Below, piece after piece: positions 17,906 through 25,819 of a DNA stretch of 64,000 nt. The stretch's first letter is position 1, and each line of letters opens with the position of its first letter. The translations under genes were made by a program, and so were the position numbers. The notes beneath the pieces are model-generated. The model searched no databases. It saw nothing but the letters and a program-made list of their open reading frames with translations, and had not been told where the DNA came from. The DNA is taken from positions 2,921,451 to 2,985,450 of the forward strand of contig NC_020054.1 in NCBI RefSeq assembly GCF_000331105.1. The letters are read 5' to 3'. This DNA is from Fibrella aestuarina BUZ 2. GTDB taxonomy: Bacteria; Bacteroidota; Bacteroidia; Cytophagales; Spirosomataceae.

Positions 17906-19387
17906 ATGCTCAATCGACGTACTTTCTTAAAGCAGATCGGCTGGTCCGGGGCGGCACTCTCGTCGGCCCCGGTCGCCATCGCCCAACCCAACGTACCGGC
18001 CGAAGCCGGCACCCGCCTGACCGGTCGGGTGGTATCGGCCGGTAAAGGCCTCGCCAACGTCGCCGTGACGGATGGCTACACCGTGACGAAAACCGACAAG
18101 AACGGGGCGTATCAACTGACCGCCGCGACCGGTGCCGAGTTTGTCTACATCAGCCTGCCCTCGGGCTACGCATTCCCGCACGACAACGGCACGGCGCGTT
18201 TTTTTCAGCCCATCACGGCCAAAACCGGAACTGTCACCGCCAATTTTACGCTGGACAAACTCCCGGTCGACGATACCCGGCATCAGTTTGTGGTCTGGGC
18301 TGACACCCAGATGATTTCCAAAAAAGACGCCGAACAGCTCAAGGCGGAGTCGGCCCCCGATCTGCACGAACTGGTGGCAACGTACCCAGCGGGATCGCTC
18401 TTTCACGGCATTGGCTGCGGCGACCTCGTCTGGGATCATTTTGACCTGTATGCCGACTACAAGGAAGCCATCGGCTCGACCGGGATTCCATTTTTCAACG
18501 TCATTGGGAACCACGATCTTGATCTAGACGCCCGCACCGACGACTACTCAGCCCGGACCTTCAAGCAGCAGTTTGGCCCGACGTATTATTCCTTCAACCG
18601 GGGGCAGGTGCACTATGTGATGCTCGACGACGTGTTCTTCATCGGCACGGCGAAAAAGTACATTGGCTACCTCACCGAAAACCAACTGCACTGGCTCGAA
18701 CAGGACCTGGCTCTGGTAAAACCCGGCTCGACGGTGGTCGTTAGCCTGCACATTCCGACGCAGACGGGTCATGCCCGGCGCAATAAGTTGAAAGATGATG
18801 AACTGGGCGGGTCGGTGTCGAATCGGAACCAGCTGTATCAGTTGCTGAAGCCGTTTAAGACGCACATCATGTCGGGCCACACCCACGTCAACGAGAAGTG
18901 GGAGGCCGACAACGTCATCGAGCACGTGCACGGTACGGTTTGCGGCGCCTGGTGGACGGGCCCCATTTGCAGCGATGGCACGCCCAGCGGCTACGGCGTC
19001 TATGAAGTAGATGGGGGCGACATTCGCTGGTATTACAAATCGACGGGGAAGCCGCGTACGCATCAGGTACGTATCTACGAAAAAGGGCGAGTGAAAGAAG
19101 CGCCCGATCAACTGGCCGTGAACGTTTGGAACTGGGATCCCAAATGGAAAATTGAATGGCTGGAAGATGGCGTACTCAAAGGCCAGTTGGCGCCGCAGGT
19201 GGCGCTCGACCCCTGGGCCGTGGAGTTGTACGCCGGGCCGCAACTACCCAAAAAACACAAGTTTGTCGATCCGACGCTGACCGATCACCTGTTCTTCATC
19301 AGCCCGTCGGCCAACGCCCGGGAAATCACCGTTCGGGCGACCGACCGCTTCGGTACAGTGTACACGGAACGGATGCCACTGGTGTAA
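17906..19387 (+). CDS. Tat-exported calcineurin-like metallophosphoesterase
   Basis: Protein of 493 residues with a Tat-type signal (NRRTFLKQIG at 3-12). Domain order: N-terminal beta-sandwich of the MetallophosN type (about 33-115; LTGRVVSAGKGLANVAVTDG), calcineurin-like catalytic domain (about 125-330) with metal motifs WADTQ, GCGDLVWD, NVIGNHDLD, and SGHTHVNEK, and a C-terminal MetallophosC-like region. The first motif reads D-T rather than the usual D-x-H. Seven bases after SusD, so part of the same operon; it should remove phosphate from the imported substrate or cleave a phosphodiester in the periplasm. Exact substrate unknown. Confidence 0.9.
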   Translation: MLNRRTFLKQIGWSGAALSSAPVAIAQPNVPAEAGTRLTGRVVSAGKGLANVAVTDGYTVTKTDKNGAYQLTAATGAEFVYISLPSGYAFPHDNGTARFFQPITAKTGTVTANFTLDKLPVDDTRHQFVVWADTQMISKKDAEQLKAESAPDLHELVATYPAGSLFHGIGCGDLVWDHFDLYADYKEAIGSTGIPFFNVIGNHDLDLDARTDDYSARTFKQQFGPTYYSFNRGQVHYVMLDDVFFIGTAKKYIGYLTENQLHWLEQDLALVKPGSTVVVSLHIPTQTGHARRNKLKDDELGGSVSNRNQLYQLLKPFKTHIMSGHTHVNEKWEADNVIEHVHGTVCGAWWTGPICSDGTPSGYGVYEVDGGDIRWYYKSTGKPRTHQVRIYEKGRVKEAPDQLAVNVWNWDPKWKIEWLEDGVLKGQLAPQVALDPWAVELYAGPQLPKKHKFVDPTLTDHLFFISPSANAREITVRATDRFGTVYTERMPLV

Positions 19388-19413
19388 GAGCCGTACTGTA
19401 CTGACGCACAACC

Positions 19414-19468
19414 CAGGGTCAGCCGAGGTGATGATATCTATCGCCCTGGCTGACCCTGTTTCCGTTTC
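19414..19468 (+). terminator. Probable terminator of the second SusCD operon
   Basis: An 11-bp perfect stem (CAGGGTCAGCC at 19414-19424 with GGCTGACCCTG at 19448-19458), a 23-nt loop, then a T-rich tail (TTTCCGTTT). It lies 27 bp after the phosphoesterase stop codon. Confidence 0.65.
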
Positions 19469-19684
19469 ATAGGGATGCCACTTGACCCCATGGTATGGCT
19501 CTCGGTGGTGCCGCGACCCTGCGCGCCATGAACTGCCGACGCCGGAGCCGCAGCGGTAGGGCCGCTTCACGATTTGATAACAACGCATCGTTGCCGGATC
19601 GCCCCGGTAGAACGAATTTTGGTGGTTACCCGGTGCCTTCAACGGGAATTCACGACTCAACAGATACAGTTCGTTCCTCAACGT

Positions 19685-20266
19685 ATGCACGCTATCATTG
19701 ACCACCTGATCGAACTGTGTCCACAGGCCTGGACCCGCCAACTGCTCGACATGGGGAGCTACGTGTACCAGCCCGCTGACGCCGACGCGCGCCTCTACCT
19801 GATCGAGAAAGGCCTGGTTAAGATCGGTAGCCTGGGGGCGTCGGGTGAACGAATCCTCTACGACCTGCTGCAACCGGGCGAGCTGTTCGGCGATCTGGAT
19901 TACATCGACGATGCCGAGTTTTTTGAGTTTGCCCAGGCCGCTACGCCGCTGTCGGTGCTGGCGATCGACCGCACCGCGTTCCGGCGGGCCGTTCGCCTGG
20001 ACCCCGTGCTGGCCGACTGGTTTCAGCAAACGCTCGTCCGGCGCTGGCATCGGGCCGAAACGAGGCTGCTGCATCGAAGCAGCGTACCCGTCGATGGGCG
20101 CATTCGTTTCCTGGAAGAGCAGTACTCGGCCCGAGTTACCGATGCCCACTATCACCTGCACCGCCCCTTCGATCTGCTCTCGTTGCAGGAGGTGGGTGAT
20201 CTTGTTGGGGCCACGCGGCAAACCGTTTCGCGCAAGCTGAAGCACCGACTGGTGCTGGCGATGTGA
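19685..20266 (+). CDS. Crp/Fnr-family transcriptional regulator
   Basis: Regulator of 193 residues from the ATG at 19685. An upstream in-frame TTG at 19574 would add 37 residues without resemblance to the family, so I prefer the ATG. An N-terminal cyclic-nucleotide-binding-like beta-roll (about 20-125; ARLYLIEKGLVKIGSLGASGERILYDLLQPGELFGDLDYI) is followed by a Crp-type helix-turn-helix (DLLSLQEVGDLVGATRQTVSRKLKH near the C-terminus). It has no cysteine cluster for an iron-sulphur centre. In Bacteroidota many such proteins respond to unknown signals. It lies just before a TonB receptor gene that it may control. Confidence 0.9.
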   Translation: MHAIIDHLIELCPQAWTRQLLDMGSYVYQPADADARLYLIEKGLVKIGSLGASGERILYDLLQPGELFGDLDYIDDAEFFEFAQAATPLSVLAIDRTAFRRAVRLDPVLADWFQQTLVRRWHRAETRLLHRSSVPVDGRIRFLEEQYSARVTDAHYHLHRPFDLLSLQEVGDLVGATRQTVSRKLKHRLVLAM

Positions 20267-20417
20267 CGAAAATCGTGGCGGTGCTGTTACCCCAAGTTTA
20301 CCAACAGGCCGCCCTTTTTTACTGCTTTATTAAGAATGGCCGGGGTGTTAAAATGTAACAGCTGCGGCGAGGAGGGCAGGGGGAGATTTGTGGCTTCAGT
20401 ACATCCGATTCCATGTC

Positions 20418-23400
20418 ATGAACCAACAGTCTCCTTTCTTTTTTACCTCCGTCAGGTACGTTGCCGCCCTGTTTGCGCTGCTGCTGACAAGCATCGCCTG
20501 GGGGCAGGCAACCGACGCCACCGTGACGGGTACCGTCCGCGATAAGGCCGGCCAAGTACTACCGGGCGTTACGGTGCAGCTTCGCAACGAAGCGACCGGG
20601 TTTAAAACCGGCACAGCGACGGGTGCCGACGGCCGGTTCTCGATGCAGCAGCTGCCGCTGGGCGGGCCGTATACGATCACGTTTTCGTACGTCGGCTACA
20701 CGCCCCAGAGTCAGACCGGTTACCAGCTCAATCAAGCCGACCGCGTCACCGTCAACGCGACGATGAGCGAAACCGACCAGCAATTGCAGGAAGTGGTCGT
20801 GGCAGCCAGCAGCCTGAAAAACCGGACCGACCGGCTGGGGGCTTCGACCGCCATTACCGCCGACAACATCGCCAAGCTGCCCGTATTCAACCGCAGCTTC
20901 ACCAACCTGCTGGCTCTGTCGCCGCTGAGCAACGGCACCAGCATTGGCGGGCAACTCGCCTCCTCCACCAACTTCCTTATCGACGGAGCCAGTGCGCGGA
21001 ATAACCTGACGAGCGGGGCGCTGGGCAGCGGGCCTTTTTCGCTCTCGCTCGAAGCCATCCGCGAGTTTGAGATCGTCGCCAATGAGTACGACGTTACGAA
21101 AGGGCGGCAAGGCGGCGGTACGGTCAGCGCGGTGACCAAATCGGGCACCAACACCGTGACCGGCACCGCTTTTACGTATTATAATGCCGACGGCCTGTCG
21201 AGCCCGCGCGATATTCGGGGCAATGTCCGTACGGCCAATTTTACCCGCTTTCAGTACGGGTTTTCGTTGGGCGGACCGATCATCAAAGACAAACTGCACT
21301 ACTTCGTGGCGCTCGACCGGCAAACCGAATCGGCTCCGTTTTACATCGCCGATATCCGCACCGACGCTGATGCCAACGCGCTGGGTATCAGCAAGGCGGT
21401 GCTCGACAGTGTGATTACGATTGGTCGCCAAAAATACGGCCTGAGCAACACGCAGCAGGTGGGCGAATTCAGCCGCGAGACGGTGGCCAATACGCTGTTT
21501 ACTCGCCTCGACTGGCAGTTGAATGCCAAGCACACGCTGACGCTGCGCAACAATTTCAGCAACTGGAACAACCCCAACAGCAACAACGACAACTCGTCGA
21601 TCAACCTGTTTGAGGTGTATGGCGGGTTCAAATCGCTGGAAAACAGCACGCTGCTCTCGCTTCGGTCCACGTTTAAGCCAACGCTGATCAACGAACTGAA
21701 GGTGCAGTATCAGACCGCGACGCGCAACTACGAGGCCAACAGCCAGCTTCCCTCGGCCAACATTCCCCGGGCTATTGTCACGGTCAACTCGATACTGCCA
21801 AACGGGCGCAACTCGAGTACGTCGGTGCAGTTGGGCGGGCAGCGGTTCACGCCGGAGCGCAACCTCGAAAACCAGCTTCAACTGGTCAACACACTATATC
21901 TGAACAAGGACCGCTACAACGTTACGTTTGGTACCGATAACACGCTAACGTACCTGGATACGTACATTTCCAACGAGCAGAACGGTCGGTTTATCTTCAA
22001 CAACATGCGCGATTTTGCCAACCTGAACCCCTCGCGCTACGCCCGCGAAGTGCCCATCAACGGCATTCCGTCGGTGCAGCAGTACGTGCTGAACGCGTCG
22101 CTGTTTGGGCAGGTCCAGTTTAAACCTCGGGCCGACATGGACCTACAGGCGGGTCTGCGCTGGGACCTGACGAGCTACCTGACCAAAGGCGACTACAACT
22201 CGGTTGTTGAGCGCGAGCTTGGCCTGCGTACCGACGCCAACCCGACCGACTGGAACAACATTCAGCCTCGCGTGCAATTGACCTGGAACCCCGGCAACAA
22301 AAACCGCGACATCATCCGGGTAGGGGCGGGGGCATTCTCGGCCTATGTCATCAACTACGCGCAGGTGAACAACATCCAGAACAGCGGCACCAAAGTAGCG
22401 TCGATCGACGTGACGCGCCCGACTAACGCCAGCCAGCCGAATCTGGTGCCGCGGCCGGATTTTGTGTCGTACCGCAACGACCCCAGCACGGCACCGGGTA
22501 TTCCCGCCGGAGCCAGCTATGTGTCGACGATCAACCTGAACGATCCGAACTTCCAGGTGCCGACGATCTACAAAGCCAACGTGTCGTACAACCACTTCTT
22601 CAGCGACAACGTGCGGATCGGGGCCAACCTGCTCTACGCGAAAACGGTCAACAACTACGTCTATCTTGATCGGAATCTGGTCGATCAGCCGTATTTCACG
22701 CTGGCCAACGAAGCCAACCGGGGCGTATTCGTACCGGCCAATACGATTGCCACCAACAGCGGGCAGACCAACAACGTGCTGGGCCGTAAGACGCAGGCCG
22801 TGGGCCGGACGCTGATGCTCACCAACGGCGCGAAACTACAAACGCTGACGTTTGTGCTCGACGGGGAAATTCGCCTGCCGCGCAATGGGTCGCTGGCCTT
22901 CAGCTATACCTGGAACGACGCCCGCGATAATACGTCGTACAACGGCAACGTGGCCAATACGTCGACGTTCCGGCCCATCAAGAGCGACCCGCGCGACCTG
23001 TCTGACATCAACTATTCTGACAATCAGTTCCGGCATAAGCTGGTCGCCTTCGGGTCGTCACCGTCGGTAGCGGGGATCGTGCTGAGCGTGCGGTTTACGG
23101 GTATGGGTGGTTCGCGCTACTCGCTGGTGGTTGACGGCGATATCAACGGCGATTTTGTGGGTGGCCCCGGTACCGACAACGACCTCGCCTTTGTATTCGA
23201 CCCCAACAACCCCGAAGTGCCGCAAAGCATCCGGACGTCGATGCAGAAGGTGCTCGACAACCCCGACAACCTGGCTGCTGGCGCGATCCGCAACAGCATC
23301 GGCAAAATCTTCGACCGGAACGGCGGCGAAAACGGCTTCTACGGCACCTTCGATGTGCGGCTGGCCAAGACGTTCCGTACGTTCAACAAACAGCAACTGG

Positions 23401-23657
23401 CCCTCAGTGTCGACGTGTTCAATTTCGCCAACCTGCTCGGTCAGGTACTCGACGGGGTTACCACCCGCGGTGCCGAAGCGACCTCACGGCGCAACTGGGG
23501 CGGCAACTTTAACCTGGTCAACCAGACGCTGCTGACGCCCACGGGCTTCAACGCCACCACGCGGCAGTACACTTACCGCGTCAACGAAAACGTGGGTACT
23601 ACCCAGAAACAGGGCACGCCCTATTCGGTACAGCTAGGGGCCCGGTATTCGTTCTAG
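20418..23657 (+). CDS. Oar-like TonB-dependent receptor with carboxypeptidase-regulatory domain
   Basis: Outer-membrane receptor of 1079 residues from the ATG at 20418 (ten codons of a longer open frame upstream are dismissed). Signal peptide to about residue 28 (SIAWGQ), a carboxypeptidase-regulatory-like domain (about 33-120; VTGTVRDKAGQVLPGVTVQL), a degenerate plug (LQEVVVAASSLKNRTDRLGAST; NFLIDGASARNNLTSGALGS; EYDVTKGRQGGGTVSAVTKSG) and a barrel ending QLGARYSF. The plug wording and lack of a SusD partner fit the Oar-like group rather than SusC. It is transcribed alone and followed by a large palindromic terminator. Ligand unknown; Oar-type receptors are linked to protein export or surface functions in some species. 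Confidence 0.9.
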   Translation: MNQQSPFFFTSVRYVAALFALLLTSIAWGQATDATVTGTVRDKAGQVLPGVTVQLRNEATGFKTGTATGADGRFSMQQLPLGGPYTITFSYVGYTPQSQTGYQLNQADRVTVNATMSETDQQLQEVVVAASSLKNRTDRLGASTAITADNIAKLPVFNRSFTNLLALSPLSNGTSIGGQLASSTNFLIDGASARNNLTSGALGSGPFSLSLEAIREFEIVANEYDVTKGRQGGGTVSAVTKSGTNTVTGTAFTYYNADGLSSPRDIRGNVRTANFTRFQYGFSLGGPIIKDKLHYFVALDRQTESAPFYIADIRTDADANALGISKAVLDSVITIGRQKYGLSNTQQVGEFSRETVANTLFTRLDWQLNAKHTLTLRNNFSNWNNPNSNNDNSSINLFEVYGGFKSLENSTLLSLRSTFKPTLINELKVQYQTATRNYEANSQLPSANIPRAIVTVNSILPNGRNSSTSVQLGGQRFTPERNLENQLQLVNTLYLNKDRYNVTFGTDNTLTYLDTYISNEQNGRFIFNNMRDFANLNPSRYAREVPINGIPSVQQYVLNASLFGQVQFKPRADMDLQAGLRWDLTSYLTKGDYNSVVERELGLRTDANPTDWNNIQPRVQLTWNPGNKNRDIIRVGAGAFSAYVINYAQVNNIQNSGTKVASIDVTRPTNASQPNLVPRPDFVSYRNDPSTAPGIPAGASYVSTINLNDPNFQVPTIYKANVSYNHFFSDNVRIGANLLYAKTVNNYVYLDRNLVDQPYFTLANEANRGVFVPANTIATNSGQTNNVLGRKTQAVGRTLMLTNGAKLQTLTFVLDGEIRLPRNGSLAFSYTWNDARDNTSYNGNVANTSTFRPIKSDPRDLSDINYSDNQFRHKLVAFGSSPSVAGIVLSVRFTGMGGSRYSLVVDGDINGDFVGGPGTDNDLAFVFDPNNPEVPQSIRTSMQKVLDNPDNLAAGAIRNSIGKIFDRNGGENGFYGTFDVRLAKTFRTFNKQQLALSVDVFNFANLLGQVLDGVTTRGAEATSRRNWGGNFNLVNQTLLTPTGFNATTRQYTYRVNENVGTTQKQGTPYSVQLGARYSF

Positions 23658-23679
23658 TGAATACGTAAAGGTATGGCCC

Positions 23680-23732
23680 AACGGCCGCTACGGAATAAGC
23701 TTATTCCGTAGCGGCCGTTTGTGTTTGTTGCT
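23680..23732 (+). terminator. 40-bp perfect palindrome acting as terminator
   Basis: Positions 23680-23719 form a perfect palindrome with 20-bp arms centred on AAGCTT, followed by TTTGTGTTTGTT. It lies 22 bp after the stop codon of the TonB receptor gene. As RNA it would fold into a very stable hairpin; as DNA it could extrude a cruciform. Confidence 0.8.
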
Positions 23733-23892
23733 AAGAAGTAGACGAAGGGCATTGCATAACCCACACAAGTGGTCTGGTGATGACCAACAGAGGGGGGCGA
23801 TGGTAAAGACCCTCTTAAAGAGTTATAGTAGAAAGGTTGGTCCGGAACAAGCTAAAGTTGACGGCCTGATAAGCTCAATTAAATCACAGCGA

Positions 23893-25071
23893 TCAGTTGC
23901 CTAAAACGTCTTTGAGCTTCTCATCCAACTGACTGTCGTTTCCACCATTGTACCGACCAACGATAACTCCTTTGGGGTCGATTAAGACCTTAGTCGGAAA
24001 CGAATCGACGGCATACTTTCTGGCAATGCTCTTCTGACTACCAACCACCCTGTCTCCTTTCATCTCTGTATCCAGAATGTGTTTCCAAACGCCAATGCTA
24101 TCTTTTTCAATGGCTGTTCGCCAGGCTACAGGCTTATCCTCGCAGGCAATACCAATAAACTCGATTCCTTTCTGGCGATAGGCCTGATACAGCTTCCGCA
24201 AATGCGGGTTGCCAGCCCGGCAGGGAGCGCACCAGCTACCCCAAAAATCCAGTAATACGTAGCGGCCTTTGTAATCAGCTAGCCGGATTGGGTGTCCACT
24301 TGCGTCGATGGCCGAAAAATCAGCCGCTATGGTTCCAACGGCCGTATTGGCTTGGTCAAGCATGGTGATTTTTTCCGCGATACGCTGTCCAATAAGGCTC
24401 TCCTGAATGTTGGGATTCAAACGACCATAGAGCCGACGAACGGAATCAACGGGCCAGGTCGATTTAAAAAAGTCCAGTTCATAAGCGCTGGCCCAGGAAT
24501 TAGGATTATCCTCTATAAAACGATAACTGACCAACCGCTTGGCCACAGCGTTGGCTACAATTGCCTGATTGATCGAATCTTGCTGGCTCTGTCGGCTATC
24601 GCCATCGCCGGTTTGGGGACTCTGCTTGGCCAGTTGGGCTGAACGTTCCCGAAGCGAAAAGTACTGTTTCAGGTATGGCGCGTGAAGTGCAGTTAACCGA
24701 TTGAACTCATCGTGGGTTTTCGACCCCTTCAGGGTGAGGCTTCTAAATTGATTGTGGACTGCCTTTACCTGCATGGTGGTCGGCTCCAGGAAAATCAGGG
24801 CAATATTCAGATTCTCTTCATCAGGAATGATCGTCCGATTGGTCTTGATAAGAGCTTTGGTGGGTTGGCTCAGTTGTCCTGTGAATATAAAGGCGCCTTG
24901 GGTGATCTGAGCGCTATCGAGCTTTTCTTCACCAGTACGGTCGACGTACTTCAGATAGATCCATTTAGCCGGTGACTGATCGAGCCGCCCGTGAAGGACA
25001 AATGGGGTCGTTTGCGCTGAGGCACTTAGCGTCAAGAGAAGCAACCCAACTCCAATACTCTTTTTCATCAT
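23893..25071 (-). CDS. TlpA/ResA-like thiol-disulfide oxidoreductase with DUF4369 domain
   Basis: Exported thioredoxin-like protein of 392 residues. Signal peptide (MMKKSIGVGLLLLTLSASAQ), N-terminal DUF4369-type beta domain (about 24-120; FVLHGRLDQSPAKWIYLKYV), a helical linker, then a C-terminal AhpC/TSA-thioredoxin domain (about 253-392) with the redox motif WCAPC (WGSWCAPCRAGNPHL) and the cis-proline segment DSFPTKVLID. It probably keeps periplasmic cysteines reduced or takes part in cytochrome maturation. It is a single gene, with lower GC than its neighbours and a C10 homopolymer 53 bp before the start, which could make its expression variable. Confidence 0.92.
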   Translation of the reverse strand: MMKKSIGVGLLLLTLSASAQTTPFVLHGRLDQSPAKWIYLKYVDRTGEEKLDSAQITQGAFIFTGQLSQPTKALIKTNRTIIPDEENLNIALIFLEPTTMQVKAVHNQFRSLTLKGSKTHDEFNRLTALHAPYLKQYFSLRERSAQLAKQSPQTGDGDSRQSQQDSINQAIVANAVAKRLVSYRFIEDNPNSWASAYELDFFKSTWPVDSVRRLYGRLNPNIQESLIGQRIAEKITMLDQANTAVGTIAADFSAIDASGHPIRLADYKGRYVLLDFWGSWCAPCRAGNPHLRKLYQAYRQKGIEFIGIACEDKPVAWRTAIEKDSIGVWKHILDTEMKGDRVVGSQKSIARKYAVDSFPTKVLIDPKGVIVGRYNGGNDSQLDEKLKDVLGN

Positions 25072-25123
25072 GGCAGGTAGTAAGGTTGATCAGGGAGTTT
25101 GAGCCGAGCGTGCCGAAAAGATG

Positions 25124-25133
25124 CCCCCCCCCC
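25124..25133. repeat. C10 homopolymer tract
   Basis: Ten consecutive C on the plus strand (G on the coding strand of the thioredoxin-like gene), 53 bp before its ATG, within the likely promoter or leader. Such tracts change length by slippage and can switch expression. Confidence 0.85.
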
Positions 25134-25711
25134 AATATGTAAGTCGTCTATTTTGTTTTAAAAGCAAACAGACTTGTTTATTTAACTTGTATCGACATGG
25201 CTTTGCGGTGCGAGGTCAACCAAGTTATTCTTATGCACGGCAGTTGCTCCATGATTAAATTAGAACCCCGTCGTTGTATTGCATAGCTATATAGGCTAAA
25301 GGTGACAACAAAAACCCTTGCTGAGTAAGTGGTTTGAGCCCAGTAGCAGATGGGTATTGCGTTGGAGAAGTATATAGATCGGGCGGAAAAGGAATTTACG
25401 TGAAAGTAGCCGCCCACTTCGTTTTCATCACGTTCTATTTTGTGGCGTGATGCCACTTACGATTTGCTCCTCAAGCGAACAGCAGGCAGCCGTCAACGCA
25501 GCCGGAGGTGCCCAGTAAGCCGCGGGGGCGTACAAGAATGCAACAGACTGAGCTAAGCCAGCTGTAGCGCCCCGCTCAGCTGCAAACTGTTATCACGGCA
25601 ACAATGACCGATATGTGCCGAGGCTACCTTGGTCCCCAGTTGCAGGATATCAAGCAGTCGAGCGAAAACGGAATTACTCTGATACATACAAGAAGTTAAG
25701 CTTGCCAAACA

Positions 25712-25740
25712 GGGAAAAAGTAGAAACTGCCCTGTTTTAC
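25712..25740 (+). promoter_or_regulatory. ECF-type promoter motif upstream of GH38
   Basis: GGGAAAA (25712-25718), exactly 13 bp, CTGTTTTAC (25732-25740). Same architecture as the motifs before GH10, GH28, FecR and SusC. It ends 79 bp before the GH38 ATG at 25820. Confidence 0.7.
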
Positions 25741-25819
25741 AAACGCATACCTAGGGCGGGTAACGCTGAGATAGTATTCGATCCGAAATCTGCAAACAGC
25801 TACAGCTCCAGTGAACTTC

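Larger units (their letters stand above)
25072..25819. other. Gene-poor intergenic region with C10 tract and ECF-type promoter
   Basis: About 750 bp between the minus-strand thioredoxin gene and the plus-strand GH38 gene. AT-rich near the thioredoxin gene, GC-richer around 25460-25600. It holds a C10 run (25124-25133), a small hairpin (GTGGC/GCCAC, 25442-25456) and the ECF-type promoter motif at 25712-25740. Short open frames (for example 25178-25456 minus) show no family resemblance and do not look coding. Confidence 0.6.

Noticed and set aside
20559..21881. 440-codon open frame opposite the TonB receptor
   Set aside because: It is the mirror of a GC-rich gene; the plus-strand product has full family features, while this has none.
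23719..23904. 61-codon open frame between the TonB receptor and thioredoxin-like genes
   Set aside because: Begins within the terminator palindrome, low-complexity basic protein, overlaps the end of the next gene.
25178..25456. 92-codon open frame on the minus strand
   Set aside because: No family likeness, unusual composition, no clear start context; sits in an AT-rich gap.
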